DNA of 64,000 bases from Loktanella sp. 3ANDIMAR09 (GCF_001420005.1 NZ_LJAK01000002.1:186001-250000); one strand, 5' to 3'; shown: positions 18,546-27,854, counted from the stretch's first letter. Notes: generated from the letters alone by a model not told the origin. A program made the numbers and translations.

Positions 18546-19786
18546 GCGCGTCCCTCCGTGATCTTTTCAGGGGTTTCCTGACGGACCTGTTCCAGCCACA
18601 GGTTGTGGTGCTCTCGGGCCCATTCCTCGTCCACGTCGCCCTTGCCCATGGCATCGAACGCGCCTTCCATGCCGACGGTGCCGAGGTAGATGTGGAAAAA
18701 GATGATCGCGGTCAGGATCAGCGCCATGGCAGCGTGCCAGATCTGCGCCAGTGCCATTTCCTCTTGGGGGGCGAGGTCGGCAGGCAGGGCAGGCAGGCCG
18801 ACCCAGCCCAATACGCCGGTGTCGTTGATGAAACCAAAGGTCTTGGCAAAGAGGTTCAGCTCGAACGGGAACAGCAGCGACAGACCCGACAGCGAGATGG
18901 TGCCACCGAACACGATAACCGCCCAGAAGATCAGCTTTTGACCTGCGTTGAATTTCTTGGCGGGCGGATGACCGCCGCCGAACATGCCACCGCCGCGGGC
19001 CAGCCATTTCAGATCGGTCTTGTCGGGGATGTTGTTGAGCACCCACATGAAGAAGATCATGACCAGCGCCAGCATGAAGGCCCAGCTGATGTTGTCATGC
19101 ACCCATTTGCTGGCCGCAGCCACGGCGGCAAAGGAATCGTGGCCAAAGATCGGGATGAACACCTTGCGTCCGAACAGCGACAGCAGGCCCGTCACGCCCA
19201 AGACAATAAAGCTGGTCGCCAAGAGCCAGTGACCAAACCGTTCGATCGCCTTGAACCGTTCCACACGACGCCCGGTCGGGGGATGATCCATGCGCATCTT
19301 GCCGCGCAGGACATAGAAGATCACGAGCAGTGCCAGCGAACCAAGCAGGATCACGGCACCCCAGAACGGCAGTGGCCCGTCGCGGGCCTCGAGCCAGACC
19401 ATGCCACCATCCTGAATAAGGGTCGTAGCGGCCGGGCCGTTGTTGACCGTGGTGATGTCGGCGGTATCGAACCGCAGCGCGCGCCATTGATCGCTGTCGG
19501 ATGCGGTGCCCGACGGCCCCAGAACACCCGATGCAGGCACATCGCCGTCGAAACCGGTGTTTGCGCGCCTGTCGCTGTCGTCAACGGACAGCCCTTGCTG
19601 GCGGCGCAGGATGTCCTCCAGCGTGGGTGCACCGCCTGTGGCCGCGCGGTCGCCGATGTTGGTTTCCGCGTCAACCGGGGTTTCATCGGCGAGCGCGGCA
19701 CCAGTGACGGCCGGATCGACGTATTGTGCAAACGCCGGACCGGTCAGGCCAAGGGTCAGGAATAGGGCGGCTAAGGCCTTCAACAT
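18542..19786 (-). CDS. fdhC: formate dehydrogenase cytochrome b subunit (gamma)
   Basis: Membrane subunit that takes electrons from the Fe-S subunit to haem b and the quinone pool. The 414-residue protein has a signal peptide (cleavage likely after PAFA, residue 20) and an approximately 110-residue periplasmic region unlike the short E. coli FdnI. Four or more helices follow, with candidate haem ligands in RFGHWLLATSF, KWVHDN, QIWHAAMALI and FFHIYLGTVG. It is 63 bp after fdhB with a strong hairpin in the gap, and overlaps the next small gene. Confidence 0.9.
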   Translation of the reverse strand: MLKALAALFLTLGLTGPAFAQYVDPAVTGAALADETPVDAETNIGDRAATGGAPTLEDILRRQQGLSVDDSDRRANTGFDGDVPASGVLGPSGTASDSDQWRALRFDTADITTVNNGPAATTLIQDGGMVWLEARDGPLPFWGAVILLGSLALLVIFYVLRGKMRMDHPPTGRRVERFKAIERFGHWLLATSFIVLGVTGLLSLFGRKVFIPIFGHDSFAAVAAASKWVHDNISWAFMLALVMIFFMWVLNNIPDKTDLKWLARGGGMFGGGHPPAKKFNAGQKLIFWAVIVFGGTISLSGLSLLFPFELNLFAKTFGFINDTGVLGWVGLPALPADLAPQEEMALAQIWHAAMALILTAIIFFHIYLGTVGMEGAFDAMGKGDVDEEWAREHHNLWLEQVRQETPEKITEGRA

Positions 19787-19817
19787 GGATCGCTCCCGGT
19801 CAGAAATTGTGGTGATG

Positions 19818-19839
19818 GGGGCGCGCTGACGCGCGCCCC
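19818..19839 (-). promoter_or_regulatory. hairpin between fdhB and fdhC
   Basis: Nine-bp G+C-only arms (19818-19826 GGGGCGCGC; 19831-19839 its complement) with a TGAC loop, inside the operon and without a T-run. It may shield the 3' end of the fdhAB message or lower expression of the membrane subunit. Confidence 0.55.
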
Positions 19840-19849
19840 ACGGCAGGGG

Positions 19850-20443
19850 TCAGCCCTGCTTTTCGCCGTAGGCTGTGCCCCAGCCCCATGCGCCGGAACC
19901 AAACCCGCGTGCGACAGTCCGCTCGCGGTAGATTTCCGACACATCGTCGCCGTCACCGGCCAAGAGCGCCTTGGTCGAACACATTTCCGCACAGATCGGC
20001 AGTTTGCCTTCTGCGATGCGGTTGCGGCCATACTTCTGGAATTCGGCCTGGCTGTGGTTTTCCTCGGGGCCGCCGGCGCAGAAGGTGCATTTGTCCATCT
20101 TGCCACGGCTGCCAAAGTTGCCGGCCTGCGGGTACTGCGGCGCGCCAAAGGGGCAGGCGTAGAAACAGTAACCGCAGCCGATGCACAGATCCTTGGAGTG
20201 AAGCACCACACCGTCGGCGGTCTGGTAGAAACAATCCACCGGACACACGGCCATGCAGGGCGCATCGGAACAATGCATGCAGGCCACGGAAATGGACCGT
20301 TCACCCGGTTTGCCGTCCTGAATGGTCACCACCTTGCGGCGGTTGATGCCCCAGGGCACCTCGTGTTCGTTTTTACACGCTGTGACGCAGGCGTTGCATT
20401 CGATGCAGCGTTCGGCGTCGCAGAGGAATTTTGCGCGTCCCAT
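19850..20443 (-). CDS. fdhB: formate dehydrogenase iron-sulfur subunit (beta)
   Basis: The 197-residue protein wires electrons from the catalytic subunit to cytochrome b. Cysteine clusters for four [4Fe-4S] centres are visible: CIECNACVTACK near residue 13, CMHCSDAPCMAVCP near 55, CIGCGYCFYACP near 87, and CTFC with CAEMCSTKA later. It lacks its own export signal and would ride across the membrane with the TAT-bearing FdhA. It is 11 bp downstream of fdhA. It is shorter than E. coli FdnH (about 294) and lacks that protein's C-terminal membrane helix. Confidence 0.93.
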   Translation of the reverse strand: MGRAKFLCDAERCIECNACVTACKNEHEVPWGINRRKVVTIQDGKPGERSISVACMHCSDAPCMAVCPVDCFYQTADGVVLHSKDLCIGCGYCFYACPFGAPQYPQAGNFGSRGKMDKCTFCAGGPEENHSQAEFQKYGRNRIAEGKLPICAEMCSTKALLAGDGDDVSEIYRERTVARGFGSGAWGWGTAYGEKQG

Positions 20444-20454
20444 AATATTTCTCC

Positions 20455-23415
20455 TTACGCTGCGCTGATTTTGCAGAGGGTGGCCTTGGTTTCCTGCATC
20501 TGGGTGACGCTGTCGTAACCATAGGTCTGTGCGGTGTTGGTCGATTCACCCAGCACGATCGGGTCTGCCCCTTCGGGATAACGCGACCGCAGGTCCTCGC
20601 CTTCCATGACGCCACCAAAGTGGAACGGCATGAATGCGACACCCGGTCCCACGCGTTCGGTGACCATAGCGGCCACCTTGACGCGGCCCTTTTCCGGGCC
20701 TTCGACCCAGACCTGCGCACCGTCGCGCACACCCAGGTTGTTGGCGTCGCGCGGGTTGATCTCGACGAACATTTCCTGCTGAAGCTCGGCCAACCAGGGG
20801 TTGGACCGGGTTTCGTCGCCGCCGCCTTCGTATTCAACCAGGCGACCGGACGTCAGGATGATCGGATAATCCTGCGAAAAGTCGTTTTCCTGAATGGACG
20901 AATACATCGTCGGCACGCGCCAGAACTTCTTGTCGTCATAGGTCGGGAATTCCGCGACCAGATCGCGCCGGTTCGTGTACAGCGGTTCGCGGTGGATCGG
21001 CACCGGGTCAGGGAATGTCCAGACCACGGCCCGGGCCTTTGCGTTGCCGTAGGGCGCGCAGCCATGCAGGATCGCGACCCGCTGGATGCCGCCCGACAGG
21101 TCGGTTTTCCAGTTCACGCCGCCAACCTTGTCCAGATAGTCGGACGGCAGTTCGCCCGTCTGGCTGGTCTCGCCGACCTCTTCGGTGCCGGGACGGGTAT
21201 CGCTGAACCCGCTGACCCATTCGATCATGCGACGCTCAAAGGGGGTCAGGTCGCTGTCCCAGCCCAGTTCGATCAGCATCGCCATGGTGAATTCGGGATA
21301 ACCGTCCTCGATTTCCGACCCTGGGTTGCTGACGCCTTCGGCCAGCAGGTTGTCGCCATCGCGTTCCACGCCGAACCGGGCGCGGAACGGCAGACCGCCT
21401 TCGGCGACTGGCAGCGACATGTCATAGAGGTTGGCCGAACCGGGGTGGTTCATTTCCGGCGTACCCCATGCAGGCCACGGCATGCCGTAGAAATCGCCGT
21501 CAGCAGGACCACCGTTGGCGCGCAGTGTCGTGCGGTCAAAGGTGTGCTGGTTTGCCATGTGCATCTTCAGGCGTTCCGGGCTTTGTGCCGTGTAGCCGAT
21601 GGTCCACATGCCGCGGTTGAATTCGCGGGTGAGGTCCTCGATGTTCGGCTCGTCGCCTTCGACAGCGATGTTGCGGAACAGACGATCCGAGAAACCGAAC
21701 TTGTCCGCGAACAGCTTGATGATCGTGTGATCGGGCTTGCTCTCGAACAGGGGATCGACGACCTGATCGCGCCACTGCAACGACCGGTTGGATGCGGTGA
21801 CGGATCCGCGCGTTTCGAACTGCGTCGTGGCCGGCAGCAGCCACACACCATCCTGACGGTTCTGCATGACAGCTGACACGGTGGGGAAGGGGTCGATGAC
21901 CACCAGCATGTCCAGATTTTCCATGGCCGTGACCATTTCCTTCTGGCGGGTCTGGCTGTTGGGGGCATGACCCCAAAGCACCATCGCGCGGGTGTTGTCG
22001 GGCTGGTCGAGGTTGGCTGCATCCTCCAGCACGCCGTCGATCCAGCGGCTGACGGGAATACCCGTCAGGTTCATCATCGCGGTCTCACCGACCATCGCCG
22101 GGCTGAAACGCCCCCGGAGCCACTCAAGGTCTTCGTCCCAGACGCGGGCCCAGTGGGCCCAGGCGCCTTCGGTCAGGCCATAATAGCCGGGCAGCGTATC
22201 GGCCAGAACGCCCAGATCGGTGGCACCCTGCACGTTGTCGTGGCCGCGGAAAATGTTGGTGCCGCCGCCGGCGGTGCCCATGTTGCCCAGTGCCAGTTGC
22301 AGGATGCAGTAGGCGCGGGTGTTGTTGTTGCCGTTGGTGTGCTGTGTGCCACCCATGCACCAGATTACGGTGCCCGGACGGTTGTTGACCAGCGTGCGGG
22401 CAACGCGTTCGAGTTGCTCACCGGGGGCACCGGTGACGCGCTCGACCTCTTCGGGGGTCCACTTTGCGACCTCGGTGCGGATTTCGTCCATGCCCCAGAC
22501 GCGGGTGCGGATGAATTCCTGATCTTCCCAGCCGTTTTCAAAGATGTGCCACAGGATGCCCCAGACCAGCGCCACGTCAGAACCGGGACGGAAGCGGACG
22601 AATTCGTCGGCGTGGGCCGCCGTGCGGGTAAAGCGCGGGTCGCAAACGATCAGCGGCGCGTTGTTCTCTTCCTTGGCCTTGAGCACGTGCAGCAGCGACA
22701 CCGGATGCGCCTCGGCGGGGTTGCCGCCGATGATAAAGATCGCCTTGGAATTGTGGATGTCGTTGTAGCTGTTGGTCATGGCGCCGTAGCCCCATGTGTT
22801 TGCCACGCCGGCCACGGTGGTCGAGTGGCAGATGCGCGCCTGATGGTCGACGTTGTTGGTCCCCCAATAGGCCGCGAACTTGCGGAACAGGTACGCCTGT
22901 TCGTTGTTGTGCTTGGCCGATCCCAGCCAATAGACCGAGTCCGGGCCGCTTTCTTCGCGGATCTTCATCATGCCGTCGCCGATCTCGTTGATCGCGTCTT
23001 CCCATGACATGCGGATCCACTCGCCTGCGACCTTTTTCATCGGGTATTTCAGGCGGCGCTCACCGTGGGCGTGTTCGCGCACGGATGCACCCTTGGCGCA
23101 ATGAGCGCCCAGGTTGAACGGGCTGTCGAAACCCGGTTCCTGACCGATCCAGACGCCGTTATCGACCTCTGCCAGAACGGTGCAACCGACCGAACAGTGG
23201 GTGCAGACCGATTTGATCGTCTGGACGTTGGCGTTGCTGACCTGCTGTGCGCTGGCTGGCGTCACGGCACCGCCGGTCGCGGCAATGGCCGACAGTCCAC
23301 CGATGGCCAGACCGGACCCGCGCAGGAACCCGCGACGGTCGATCGTGCCACGGGCTTTTTCGGTGGCGATGCCGGGACGGGCGCGGCGACTGTTATCTGT
23401 CTTTTTGCGAAGCAT
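20455..23415 (-). CDS. fdhA: formate dehydrogenase catalytic subunit (alpha), Cys-type, TAT-exported
   Basis: Oxidises formate to CO2 at a bis-MGD molybdenum or tungsten centre. The 986-residue protein opens with a twin-arginine signal (DRRGFLRGSG, near 26), then a [4Fe-4S] motif at C71, C74, C78 and C106. The metal ligand is C196 in HQARICHSTTVAG, where E. coli FdnG has selenocysteine, followed by the invariant His. The C-terminal molybdopterin-dinucleotide domain includes TSGRLVEYEGGG. No fdhD (sulfur insertion) gene is nearby. RBS GGAGG lies a few bases before the ATG. Confidence 0.95.
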   Translation of the reverse strand: MLRKKTDNSRRARPGIATEKARGTIDRRGFLRGSGLAIGGLSAIAATGGAVTPASAQQVSNANVQTIKSVCTHCSVGCTVLAEVDNGVWIGQEPGFDSPFNLGAHCAKGASVREHAHGERRLKYPMKKVAGEWIRMSWEDAINEIGDGMMKIREESGPDSVYWLGSAKHNNEQAYLFRKFAAYWGTNNVDHQARICHSTTVAGVANTWGYGAMTNSYNDIHNSKAIFIIGGNPAEAHPVSLLHVLKAKEENNAPLIVCDPRFTRTAAHADEFVRFRPGSDVALVWGILWHIFENGWEDQEFIRTRVWGMDEIRTEVAKWTPEEVERVTGAPGEQLERVARTLVNNRPGTVIWCMGGTQHTNGNNNTRAYCILQLALGNMGTAGGGTNIFRGHDNVQGATDLGVLADTLPGYYGLTEGAWAHWARVWDEDLEWLRGRFSPAMVGETAMMNLTGIPVSRWIDGVLEDAANLDQPDNTRAMVLWGHAPNSQTRQKEMVTAMENLDMLVVIDPFPTVSAVMQNRQDGVWLLPATTQFETRGSVTASNRSLQWRDQVVDPLFESKPDHTIIKLFADKFGFSDRLFRNIAVEGDEPNIEDLTREFNRGMWTIGYTAQSPERLKMHMANQHTFDRTTLRANGGPADGDFYGMPWPAWGTPEMNHPGSANLYDMSLPVAEGGLPFRARFGVERDGDNLLAEGVSNPGSEIEDGYPEFTMAMLIELGWDSDLTPFERRMIEWVSGFSDTRPGTEEVGETSQTGELPSDYLDKVGGVNWKTDLSGGIQRVAILHGCAPYGNAKARAVVWTFPDPVPIHREPLYTNRRDLVAEFPTYDDKKFWRVPTMYSSIQENDFSQDYPIILTSGRLVEYEGGGDETRSNPWLAELQQEMFVEINPRDANNLGVRDGAQVWVEGPEKGRVKVAAMVTERVGPGVAFMPFHFGGVMEGEDLRSRYPEGADPIVLGESTNTAQTYGYDSVTQMQETKATLCKISAA

Positions 23416-23457
23416 GGTATCCTCCTTCGATCCGCCGATGGGCGGTCGGCGTTGAAA

Positions 23458-23649
23458 TCAGAAGCGGGCGCTGGCCAGATAGGTGCGCGTATGCTCGGTG
23501 TCCTGAATGGTGGTCGAGGACAGGTCGACCGGATTTGCCTGGGCCGCATCGGGCTTTGCGATTGCCACCGCCGCAATGGCGGCAGGCGCGGCAGTCCCGG
23601 CAAGTTTCAGAAATCCGCGGCGGTTGGTGCCTTTGGTATCTTCCGTCAT
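23458..23649 (-). CDS. formate dehydrogenase region TAT-target peptide
   Basis: A 63-residue protein with a twin-arginine signal: NRRGFLKLAG near residue 9, then a long Ala-rich stretch, leaving about 25 residues after a likely AQA site. A family of exactly this kind (formate dehydrogenase region TAT target) is known next to alphaproteobacterial fdh operons. The function is unknown; a helper of FdhA export or assembly is plausible. It lies 42 bp before fdhA on the same strand. Confidence 0.8.
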   Translation of the reverse strand: MTEDTKGTNRRGFLKLAGTAAPAAIAAVAIAKPDAAQANPVDLSSTTIQDTEHTRTYLASARF

Positions 23650-23697
23650 TGGTCGTCCTCCCAGTTTGGTGCGGGCGTCCCCGCAGGGTCATTGCGT

Positions 23698-24285
23698 TCA
23701 GGCAGCAAGCCGGAACGCCTCTTTTTCGATGGTCATGAATGCGGCGCCGACGGCACCGACATGGGTGTACAGGTCTGCCGATTTCGCGCCGCGCAGGTCG
23801 TTGTAGAAATGTCCGGCCCAGGGGCCCACATGCTTGGCGTAGAAATCCTTTTGCGCGGACAGGGTCACGGGCGCACCAAAGCGCCCCACGATCATGCCGC
23901 CCATCATTTCCATCAGCGATGCGGCGTTGTCCTCTGGCTCAAAGACATTGGCGGCCCGCACGATGCGCAGATCCATCATGTCGCGCCGCAGGCGCGCCAG
24001 CGGTTTTTCGTTCAGAAATCCGGTCAGATAATAGCTCGCGTAGGGCAGCAGTTCACCACGGCCCAAACCGATGAACAGCGCGTTGTATTCACGCGAAACG
24101 TCCTTTGGCTTGGCCTTGCGTGCTGCTGCGGCCAACCCGTTGATCGCCGATCCCAGCCCCGTGTCGTCACCGGACAATTGTGCGGTCTGGTCCAGCAACA
24201 ACTGATCAGGCGGTCCCGACAGGATCAGGCCCAGAAAATTATAAAGATCGGCGCGCAGCCGGTCCTCTGCTGACAGATCGGTCAT
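23698..24285 (-). CDS. TorD/DmsD-family redox-enzyme chaperone
   Basis: The 195-residue all-helical protein begins MTDLSAEDRLRADLYNFLG and contains REYNALFIGLGRGELLPYASYY, the E..LF..P-type signature of TorD-like chaperones. These bind the TAT signal of a molybdoenzyme and hold it until cofactor is inserted; FdhA downstream is the obvious client. Its start overlaps the DUF3306 stop by 4 bp. Confidence 0.87.
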   Translation of the reverse strand: MTDLSAEDRLRADLYNFLGLILSGPPDQLLLDQTAQLSGDDTGLGSAINGLAAAARKAKPKDVSREYNALFIGLGRGELLPYASYYLTGFLNEKPLARLRRDMMDLRIVRAANVFEPEDNAASLMEMMGGMIVGRFGAPVTLSAQKDFYAKHVGPWAGHFYNDLRGAKSADLYTHVGAVGAAFMTIEKEAFRLAA

Positions 24286-24884
24286 GTCGCCCCCTCATCG
24301 AACGCAAACCGCATCCGACGCGGTGCGGGTGGTATGTCGTGGGACTGCGCGTCAGCCTCGGTGTCTGCCTCGGCGTAGGCGACCGGCTGGGGCACCTCGG
24401 GCGTTTGCACATCGTCCTGGGCAGGCTCGGCCACTGGTGCGACGGTATCGGCCGTCTCTTCTGTCGGGGCGCTTTGCGCGGCGATCCGTTCGATATGCTT
24501 CAGCAGGCCCTTGCCGACCTGATAGCTGGTCTCAAAAGGCCCCTGATCGCGCGCCATCGCAAGGTAGTCGTCGTCATAGTCATTCAACCCGTCGACACAG
24601 GCCAGCACCGGGTTAGACCGCCACAGCGTGCGCAGCGCACGTTTGCGCAGATAGGCGGGCACCGTTTTCGCCATGAAGGCGGTAAAATCGTCCCCCGCAT
24701 GCAGCGTATCGGGATCGGGCAGGTCCAGCAGACGCAGAACCTCTTCCTCGGGCAGCGCGTCAAGGTCGATCGGGGGGGCTTCGCTGGTTGCGACATCAGC
24801 GGCGCGCGTTGCTTCTGCCTCCGCTTCTGCCTCGGCGCGCAGGCCCGCAAGCCTGCGGGCAAAAAAGGATGCAACCGCGGTCAC
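24282..24884 (-). CDS. DUF3306-family protein
   Basis: The 200-residue protein has the conserved core DLDALPEEEVLRLLDLPDPD and FMAKTVPAYLRKRALRTLWRSNP that marks DUF3306, often found next to fdh genes. A low-complexity Ala/Glu segment (16-34) and an acidic, Pro-rich C-terminal third flank the core. No catalytic motif is visible. It overlaps the genes on both sides by 4 bp, and probably helps mature or regulate the enzyme. Confidence 0.82.
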   Translation of the reverse strand: MTAVASFFARRLAGLRAEAEAEAEATRAADVATSEAPPIDLDALPEEEVLRLLDLPDPDTLHAGDDFTAFMAKTVPAYLRKRALRTLWRSNPVLACVDGLNDYDDDYLAMARDQGPFETSYQVGKGLLKHIERIAAQSAPTEETADTVAPVAEPAQDDVQTPEVPQPVAYAEADTEADAQSHDIPPAPRRMRFAFDEGAT

Positions 24885-25465
24885 GACTGCGTCTCGTGGG
24901 TTGTGGGCGCACGGTAAACATCTGTCGTCTGGTTGATCCGGTGATCGCCAATCCCGTCCTGGGTCGCGTCAACACGCTGGCGATCCCGCTGGCGTTTCAC
25001 GAATGGCACCTCGACGTGATGCCGGGCGACGTAGGCCTCGACCCAGTCTTGCACGGCGGCTGGCATCGCGACCTTTTCGACGATGTCCTCACCGTTATCG
25101 GCATAGTCCTGCGCCTCGTAAGGAGATGCCGTGACCGACACCAGCCGCAGCGGGGCATCGCTGCGCGCCGTGTCCGCCCGCATGATGATATACAGCGATG
25201 GGCAGCGCGTCTGCAATTCATGCACATAGGCCTCGGTGTCAGAGGCATGCAGATCAACGTCCAGCGTCGCGATATGAAAATATGTCACGCCATCGACGGT
25301 GCGAAGCGTTGTCCAGTCTGCCGGCCCGGCACCCGGCAGGACGTCGGTTGCTTTCCACGACCATTTTGCCCAACGGGTCACGCCCGGCGCACGACGCACC
25401 ACGACGCCAATTGGCATCGACTCTTGATGAGGCGTTGTCAGACGCAATTTGCGACGAACGGTCAT
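24881..25465 (-). CDS. DUF3305-family protein, first gene of fdh operon
   Basis: The 194-residue protein beginning MTVRRKLRLTTPHQESMPIG has VVVRRAPGVTRWAKWSWKATDVLPG and a beta-rich middle section with LYIIMRAD, matching DUF3305, the usual partner of DUF3306. ATG at 25465 was chosen over a longer upstream frame because family similarity begins here and the frame before it is unlike coding sequence. It faces the divergent Fe-S protein gene across a 235-bp regulatory gap. Confidence 0.8.
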   Translation of the reverse strand: MTVRRKLRLTTPHQESMPIGVVVRRAPGVTRWAKWSWKATDVLPGAGPADWTTLRTVDGVTYFHIATLDVDLHASDTEAYVHELQTRCPSLYIIMRADTARSDAPLRLVSVTASPYEAQDYADNGEDIVEKVAMPAAVQDWVEAYVARHHVEVPFVKRQRDRQRVDATQDGIGDHRINQTTDVYRAPTTHETQS

Positions 25466-25481
25466 GGTGGTCCCGGTCTCT

Positions 25482-25524
25482 TTGGCTGGGTCCGGAGATA
25501 CCTCCGGCAGTCTTGGCTGGGTCC
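25482..25524. promoter_or_regulatory. repeat cluster in the divergent fdh control region
   Basis: TTGGCTGGGTCC occurs twice in direct orientation (25482-25493 and 25513-25524, 31 bp apart, about three helical turns). Between them is an inverted repeat CCGGAGATACCTCCGG (25492-25507). The whole cluster lies 17-59 bp before the DUF3305 start, in the gap shared by both fdh operons, so binding by a common regulator is plausible. Confidence 0.45.
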
Positions 25525-25700
25525 ACTGTCGCAGCAGGTCGACGGGGTCTGCAAGCAAAAAATGGTATCCAATGGCATGCAAGGTGCGTTTGATCCATGC
25601 TGCGGCGCAGCAAGTACGCTGCAAAAATTTGCCGAAAGTATGGGTGTTTACGATCTCTTGCTTTCGCTGGTATCAGGTGCCCTGCGCCGGGGAGAGAGCC

Positions 25701-27650
25701 ATGACCAAGACAGTTTTGATCTGCGATTGCCTGGGCAGTCAGCGCGTTGACGGGACCGCCTTGACGGCCGCGACCGGGCTGTCCTGTTCGGCCTGTCATA
25801 CCAGTCTGTGCGATGCCCAGATCGACCTTGCCGAGGCCGCCATACGTCAGGGCGATGTGGTGATTGCCTGCCAGCAGGAAGCCCCAAGGTTTACTGAACT
25901 TGCCGATGATATCGGGGCCGATGTGCCGACCTTCGTGGACCTGCGCGACCGGGCTGGCTGGACGGCTGACGATATGGCCACGGCGAAACAGGCCGCACTG
26001 CTGGCCGAAGGCGTTCTGCCCCGCGGCGAAGTGCGGACGATGGATGTGGTCAGCGACGGCACATGCCTCATCCTGGGGGTTTCGGATGTGGCCGTCCGCG
26101 CGGCGGAACAACTGGCACCGATCCTGGGTGTTACCCTGCTGATGCCCGATGGTTGGGACGTGGATCTGCACAGCGGCTACGATACGGTGACGGGCGAATT
26201 GTCGCAGGCCACCGGGTCGCTTGGCCGGTTCGAGACGAAATTCGACCGCCTGCGCCAGACGATCCCCGGCGGTCGTGGTTCCGTTGCCCTGACCCCGCCG
26301 CTGAACGGTGCGCGGTCGGGCTGCGACATCATCCTCGATCTGCGCGGGGCGGGGGCGCTGTTTGCCGCCGACGCCAAGCGGGACGGTTACCTGCGTGCCG
26401 ACCCGGGCAGCCAGACGGCCGTGGCTGATGCGGTGCTCGCCGCGTCGCAGCTGACAGGGACATTCGAAAAACCGCTCTATGTCCGCATGGAGGAATCGCT
26501 GTGCGCACACAGCCGGGCGGAACAGACCGCCTGCACGAATTGCCTGGATCTGTGTCCGACGGGGGCGATCACGCCTGATGGGGATCACGTCACCGTCGAT
26601 CCCGCGATCTGTGCAGGGTGCGGGGCCTGTAGTGCCGTATGTCCATCCGGTGCGATCAGTTTCGACGCCCCCAGCGCCGACGATACGTTCCGGCGCCTGA
26701 ACACCCTGGCCAGCGCCTATCGCAAGGCCGGGGGGCAGGCCCCCCGTCTGCTGGTGCATGACGGGGATCATGGCGCGCAGATGATCGGCCTTGCGGCGCG
26801 GTTCGGTCGGGGTCTGCCCGCTGATGTCGTCCCGCTTCAGGTCGCAGCCCTTGCAGGTTTTGGCCATGCCGAGGCGTTGGCGGCGCTGGGTGCGGGATTT
26901 GCCGATGTGGCGATCCTGCTGTCGCCCAAGACCGAACGCGAGGCACCCGTGGCGCAGACCGCACTGGCGAATGCCATTGCCGGGCGCGCGGCTGTCACCT
27001 TGCTGGACCTTAATGATCCCGATGCATTGTCGGATGCGCTCTTTGATGCGGATGCGGGGCCCGTGGTGGAAACACCCGCCTTGCAGATGGGACGGCGGCG
27101 TCAGGTCGCGCGGCTGGCGGCCAAGACGCTGAACCCGGAGGCCGCGGTCATCGATCTGCCCGCCGGTGCGCCCTATGGTGCCGTGCTGGTCGATACCGAG
27201 GCCTGCACGCTTTGTCTGTCGTGTGTCTCGCTTTGCCCGTCCGGTGCGCTGGGGGACAATCCCGACCATCCGCAGCTACGCTTTCAAGAGGACGCCTGCC
27301 TGCAATGCGGGCTGTGCGCCAACATCTGCCCCGAGCAGGCGATCACGCTGCAACCACGGCTGAACCTGACCGACGCGGCGCTGACCCAGACGGTCGTGCA
27401 CGAAGAAGAACCTTTTGCCTGCATTTCCTGCGGCAGCCTGTTCGGCGTGAAATCCACGATCGAGGCGGTGACGGCCAAGCTGGCGGGGCATTCCATGTTC
27501 CCGAACCCCGACGCCCTGCGGATGATCCAGATGTGCGACAATTGCCGCGTGAATGCGCAGTATCATAGCCAGAACAACCCGCTGGGCGGTGGCGAACGAC
27601 CCAAGCCCCGCAGCAGCGAAGACTATTTTTCCAAACGCAAAGATCACTAG
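25701..27650 (+). CDS. large multi-cluster Fe-S protein of the formate dehydrogenase accessory operon
   Basis: The 649-residue cytoplasmic protein has two bacterial ferredoxin pairs (CTNCLDLCPTG at about 278 with CAGCGACSAVCP near 305; CTLCLSCVSLCPSG at about 505 with CLQCGLCANICP near 533), enough for four [4Fe-4S] centres. Further cysteines sit at the N-terminus (CDC, CSACHTSLC) and as C-terminal CISCG (574) and CDNC (612) pairs. The section between the ferredoxin pairs looks like the MvhD/HdrA-linked fold. The start at 25701 has GGAGAG nine bases upstream. It probably carries electrons or helps cofactor maturation for FdhA; this is inferred from context. Confidence 0.83.
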   Translation: MTKTVLICDCLGSQRVDGTALTAATGLSCSACHTSLCDAQIDLAEAAIRQGDVVIACQQEAPRFTELADDIGADVPTFVDLRDRAGWTADDMATAKQAALLAEGVLPRGEVRTMDVVSDGTCLILGVSDVAVRAAEQLAPILGVTLLMPDGWDVDLHSGYDTVTGELSQATGSLGRFETKFDRLRQTIPGGRGSVALTPPLNGARSGCDIILDLRGAGALFAADAKRDGYLRADPGSQTAVADAVLAASQLTGTFEKPLYVRMEESLCAHSRAEQTACTNCLDLCPTGAITPDGDHVTVDPAICAGCGACSAVCPSGAISFDAPSADDTFRRLNTLASAYRKAGGQAPRLLVHDGDHGAQMIGLAARFGRGLPADVVPLQVAALAGFGHAEALAALGAGFADVAILLSPKTEREAPVAQTALANAIAGRAAVTLLDLNDPDALSDALFDADAGPVVETPALQMGRRRQVARLAAKTLNPEAAVIDLPAGAPYGAVLVDTEACTLCLSCVSLCPSGALGDNPDHPQLRFQEDACLQCGLCANICPEQAITLQPRLNLTDAALTQTVVHEEEPFACISCGSLFGVKSTIEAVTAKLAGHSMFPNPDALRMIQMCDNCRVNAQYHSQNNPLGGGERPKPRSSEDYFSKRKDH

Positions 27651-27659
27651 GAGAACCCG

Positions 27660-27854
27660 ATGAGCGACGAGAATTTCAACATGTCGATGCGCAAGTTTCT
27701 CAAGCAGGTGGGCGTGACCAGCCAGCAGGCGATCGAAGAAGCGATGCGCAACGCGCAGACGACAGGCAAGACGTTCGACGCCAAGGTCGTGCTGACCATT
27801 GATGGTCTGGATTTCGAACACGTCGTCACCGGCAAGATCGAAGGCCCGCAATGA
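27660..27854 (+). CDS. DUF6494-family small protein
   Basis: The 64-residue protein MSDENFNMSMRKFLKQVGVT continues with SQQAIEEAMRNA and FDAKVVLTIDGLDFEHVVTG. This matches a small family (DUF6494) encoded beside fdh genes in roseobacters. It seems soluble and has no cysteines or metal motif. It is 9 bp after the Fe-S protein gene, and its stop overlaps the Mrp start (ATGA). Function unknown. Confidence 0.78.
   Translation: MSDENFNMSMRKFLKQVGVTSQQAIEEAMRNAQTTGKTFDAKVVLTIDGLDFEHVVTGKIEGPQ

Noticed and set aside
24430-24436. GCCACTG, the core of the cobalamin riboswitch B12 box
   Set aside because: It lies inside the DUF3306 coding region with no surrounding riboswitch structure and no nearby B12 gene.
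25254-27269. Long open frame opposite the Fe-S protein gene
   Set aside because: Same shadow effect; the composition is Arg/Gly/Gln-rich with no domain, while the + strand frame holds clear ferredoxin motifs.
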